Below are positions 5,856 through 6,191 of a stretch of DNA of 6,191 bases, in pieces; the stretch's first letter is position 1; each line of letters begins with the position of its first letter. Location of the stretch: assembly GCA_028274925.1 (NCBI GenBank), contig JAQCNR010000472.1, positions 1-6,191 on the forward strand, written 5' to 3'. Origin of the DNA: Halovenus sp. GTDB taxonomy: Archaea > Halobacteriota > Halobacteria > Halobacteriales > Haloarculaceae. The position numbers were made by a program, and so were the translations under genes. The notes beneath the pieces are model-generated. The model was given only the letters and a program-made list of their open reading frames with translations. It was not told where the DNA came from and ran no database searches.

Positions 5856-5871
5856 CAGCGCCTATTCGCTG
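5856..5871. repeat. Inverted repeat between TATA-like box and start of the zinc-ribbon gene
   Basis: CAGCG at 5856-5860 and CGCTG at 5867-5871 form 5-bp perfect arms around CCTATT. The element fills the space from 1 to 17 nt upstream of the zinc-ribbon ATG and is nearly the same sequence as the element at 5926-5939. The position between box and transcript start would suit an operator. This is inference from placement only. Confidence 0.45.
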
Positions 5872-5877
5872 GGTCGG

Positions 5878-5883
5878 CAAAAA
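5878..5883 (-). promoter_or_regulatory. TATA-like box of the zinc-ribbon/GlmU operon
   Basis: Read on the minus strand this is TTTTTG, centred 27 nt upstream of the ATG at 5854, again fitting leaderless transcription. It mirrors the box at 5914-5919 on the other strand. Confidence 0.5.
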
Positions 5884-5913
5884 TCCTGACCGACTGCGGC
5901 CCGATACGCCGGG

Positions 5914-5919
5914 TTTTTG
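5914..5919 (+). promoter_or_regulatory. TATA-like box of the DUF5813 gene
   Basis: TTTTTG (in the context gggTTTTTGa) is centred about 28 nt upstream of the ATG at 5944, the spacing expected for a leaderless archaeal transcript beginning at or near the start codon. It is the exact inverse of the box at 5878-5883. Confidence 0.5.
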
Positions 5920-5925
5920 ACCGCT

Positions 5926-5939
5926 CAGCGCCTACGCTG
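5926..5939. repeat. Second copy of the inverted repeat, upstream of the DUF5813 gene
   Basis: CAGCG at 5926-5930 and CGCTG at 5935-5939 flank CCTA. It matches the element at 5856-5871 except for two bases missing from the spacer. It lies 5 to 18 nt before the ATG at 5944, between the TATA-like box and the presumed transcript start. Each copy is exactly 6 nt from its own TATA-like box. Confidence 0.45.
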
Positions 5940-5943
5940 CGGT

Positions 5944-6191
5944 ATGACAGCGGAGATTCCCGACTCGGCCCGCGACGCGTTCGAGGGCCACGACGCAATT
6001 ACTGACACCGAGGAAGGTTACGCCGTCGAGACGACTGTCTTCGACGGGTTCGTTCGCGCGAGCGAGGGTCCAGACTGGAAACATACCTACACCGTCACCG
6101 TGTTCGTGCCCACGCTTTCGGCAGCGACCACCGAGGCGGTCGGTCCGGCCGTCGAAGATGGCTGGCGAGAGACGCTCGAACGGCGTCTCGA
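5944..6191 (+). CDS. DUF5813-family haloarchaeal protein, 3' truncated by the window edge
   Basis: An ATG at 5944-5946 opens a frame that stays open to the right edge, 82 full codons. It begins MTAEIPDSARDAFEGHDAIT, then EGYAVETTVFDGFVRA, YTVTVFVPTLSA, VGPAVEDGWRETLERRL. The pattern of an N-terminal short helix, 'GY.v.tt.fd', a beta strand 'y.vtv.vPtL' and 'VEDGW.etlerRL' is what I recall for DUF5813, a conserved cytoplasmic haloarchaeal family of unknown function. No signal peptide or membrane segment is present. A TATA-like TTTTTG is centred about 28 nt before the ATG and no ribosome binding site is seen, so the mRNA is probably leaderless. Its end lies outside the window. Confidence 0.85.
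   Translation, partial: MTAEIPDSARDAFEGHDAITDTEEGYAVETTVFDGFVRASEGPDWKHTYTVTVFVPTLSAATTEAVGPAVEDGWRETLERRL

Noticed and set aside
5647..5880. N-terminal extension of the GlmU-type protein by 78 residues
   Set aside because: The extension overlaps the zinc-ribbon gene in another frame, is low in recognisable structure, and precedes the canonical MQAVLLAAG start. Only the short extension to the ATG at 5673 remains possible.
5855..5998. N-terminal extension of the zinc-ribbon frame by 48 residues
   Set aside because: It would overlap the DUF5813 start and span both divergent promoters; the added sequence is Arg/Ser-rich without motifs, and the ATG at 5854 has a well-placed TATA-like box.
1..6191. 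RNA genes, CRISPR arrays, insertion sequences or attachment sites
   Set aside because: No tRNA- or rRNA-like stretch, no regularly spaced repeats, no transposase-like protein and no terminal repeats were seen.

Overview
The window looks like chromosome of a halophilic archaeon (class Halobacteria). The proteins are strongly acidic, the DNA is GC-rich, the putative surface proteins carry many N-glycosylation sequons, Shine-Dalgarno sites of the GGAGGTG type lie inside an operon, and two genes appear to have leaderless promoters. Several families seen here are, as far as I can recall, specific to haloarchaea (DUF5813 and the DUF7261/7266/7287/7288/7289 group). Family names are from memory, not from a search.

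Layout, left to right. (1) Positions 1-383, plus strand: the 3' end of a large surface or pilus-like protein, probably with a DUF7305-type domain. (2) Positions 411-3771, minus strand, read from right to left: a tight operon of five small secreted proteins, with overlaps of 4, 13, 4 and 8 nt. Each has one N-terminal hydrophobic helix preceded by an Arg-Gly or Arg-Ala prepilin-type cleavage motif. The order of transcription is DUF7287-like, DUF7288-like, DUF7261-like, DUF7266-like, DUF7289-like. A possible 51-residue ORF (3768-3923) overlaps the first gene by ATGA, and a TATA-like box lies at 3924-3932. (3) Positions 3984-4466, minus strand: a GNAT acetyltransferase broken by two frame-changing lesions. 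(4) Positions 4468-5646, minus strand: an archaeal GlmU-type bifunctional sugar-phosphate nucleotidylyltransferase/acetyltransferase. (5) Positions 5684-5854, minus strand: a 56-residue zinc-ribbon protein. (6) Position 5944 to the right edge, plus strand: the 5' part of a DUF5813 gene, divergent from the zinc-ribbon gene.

How the parts fit together. The five minus-strand pilin-like proteins are probably made together by coupled translation, processed by a prepilin peptidase and assembled into one extracellular structure, perhaps a minor-pilin or pseudopilin complex. No assembly ATPase or membrane platform gene is in the window. The zinc-ribbon, GlmU and GNAT genes run the same way with gaps of 37 and 1 nt and are likely one transcript supplying nucleotide sugar. 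The 89-bp divergent region between the zinc-ribbon and DUF5813 genes has a markedly symmetric arrangement of TATA-like boxes and inverted repeats.
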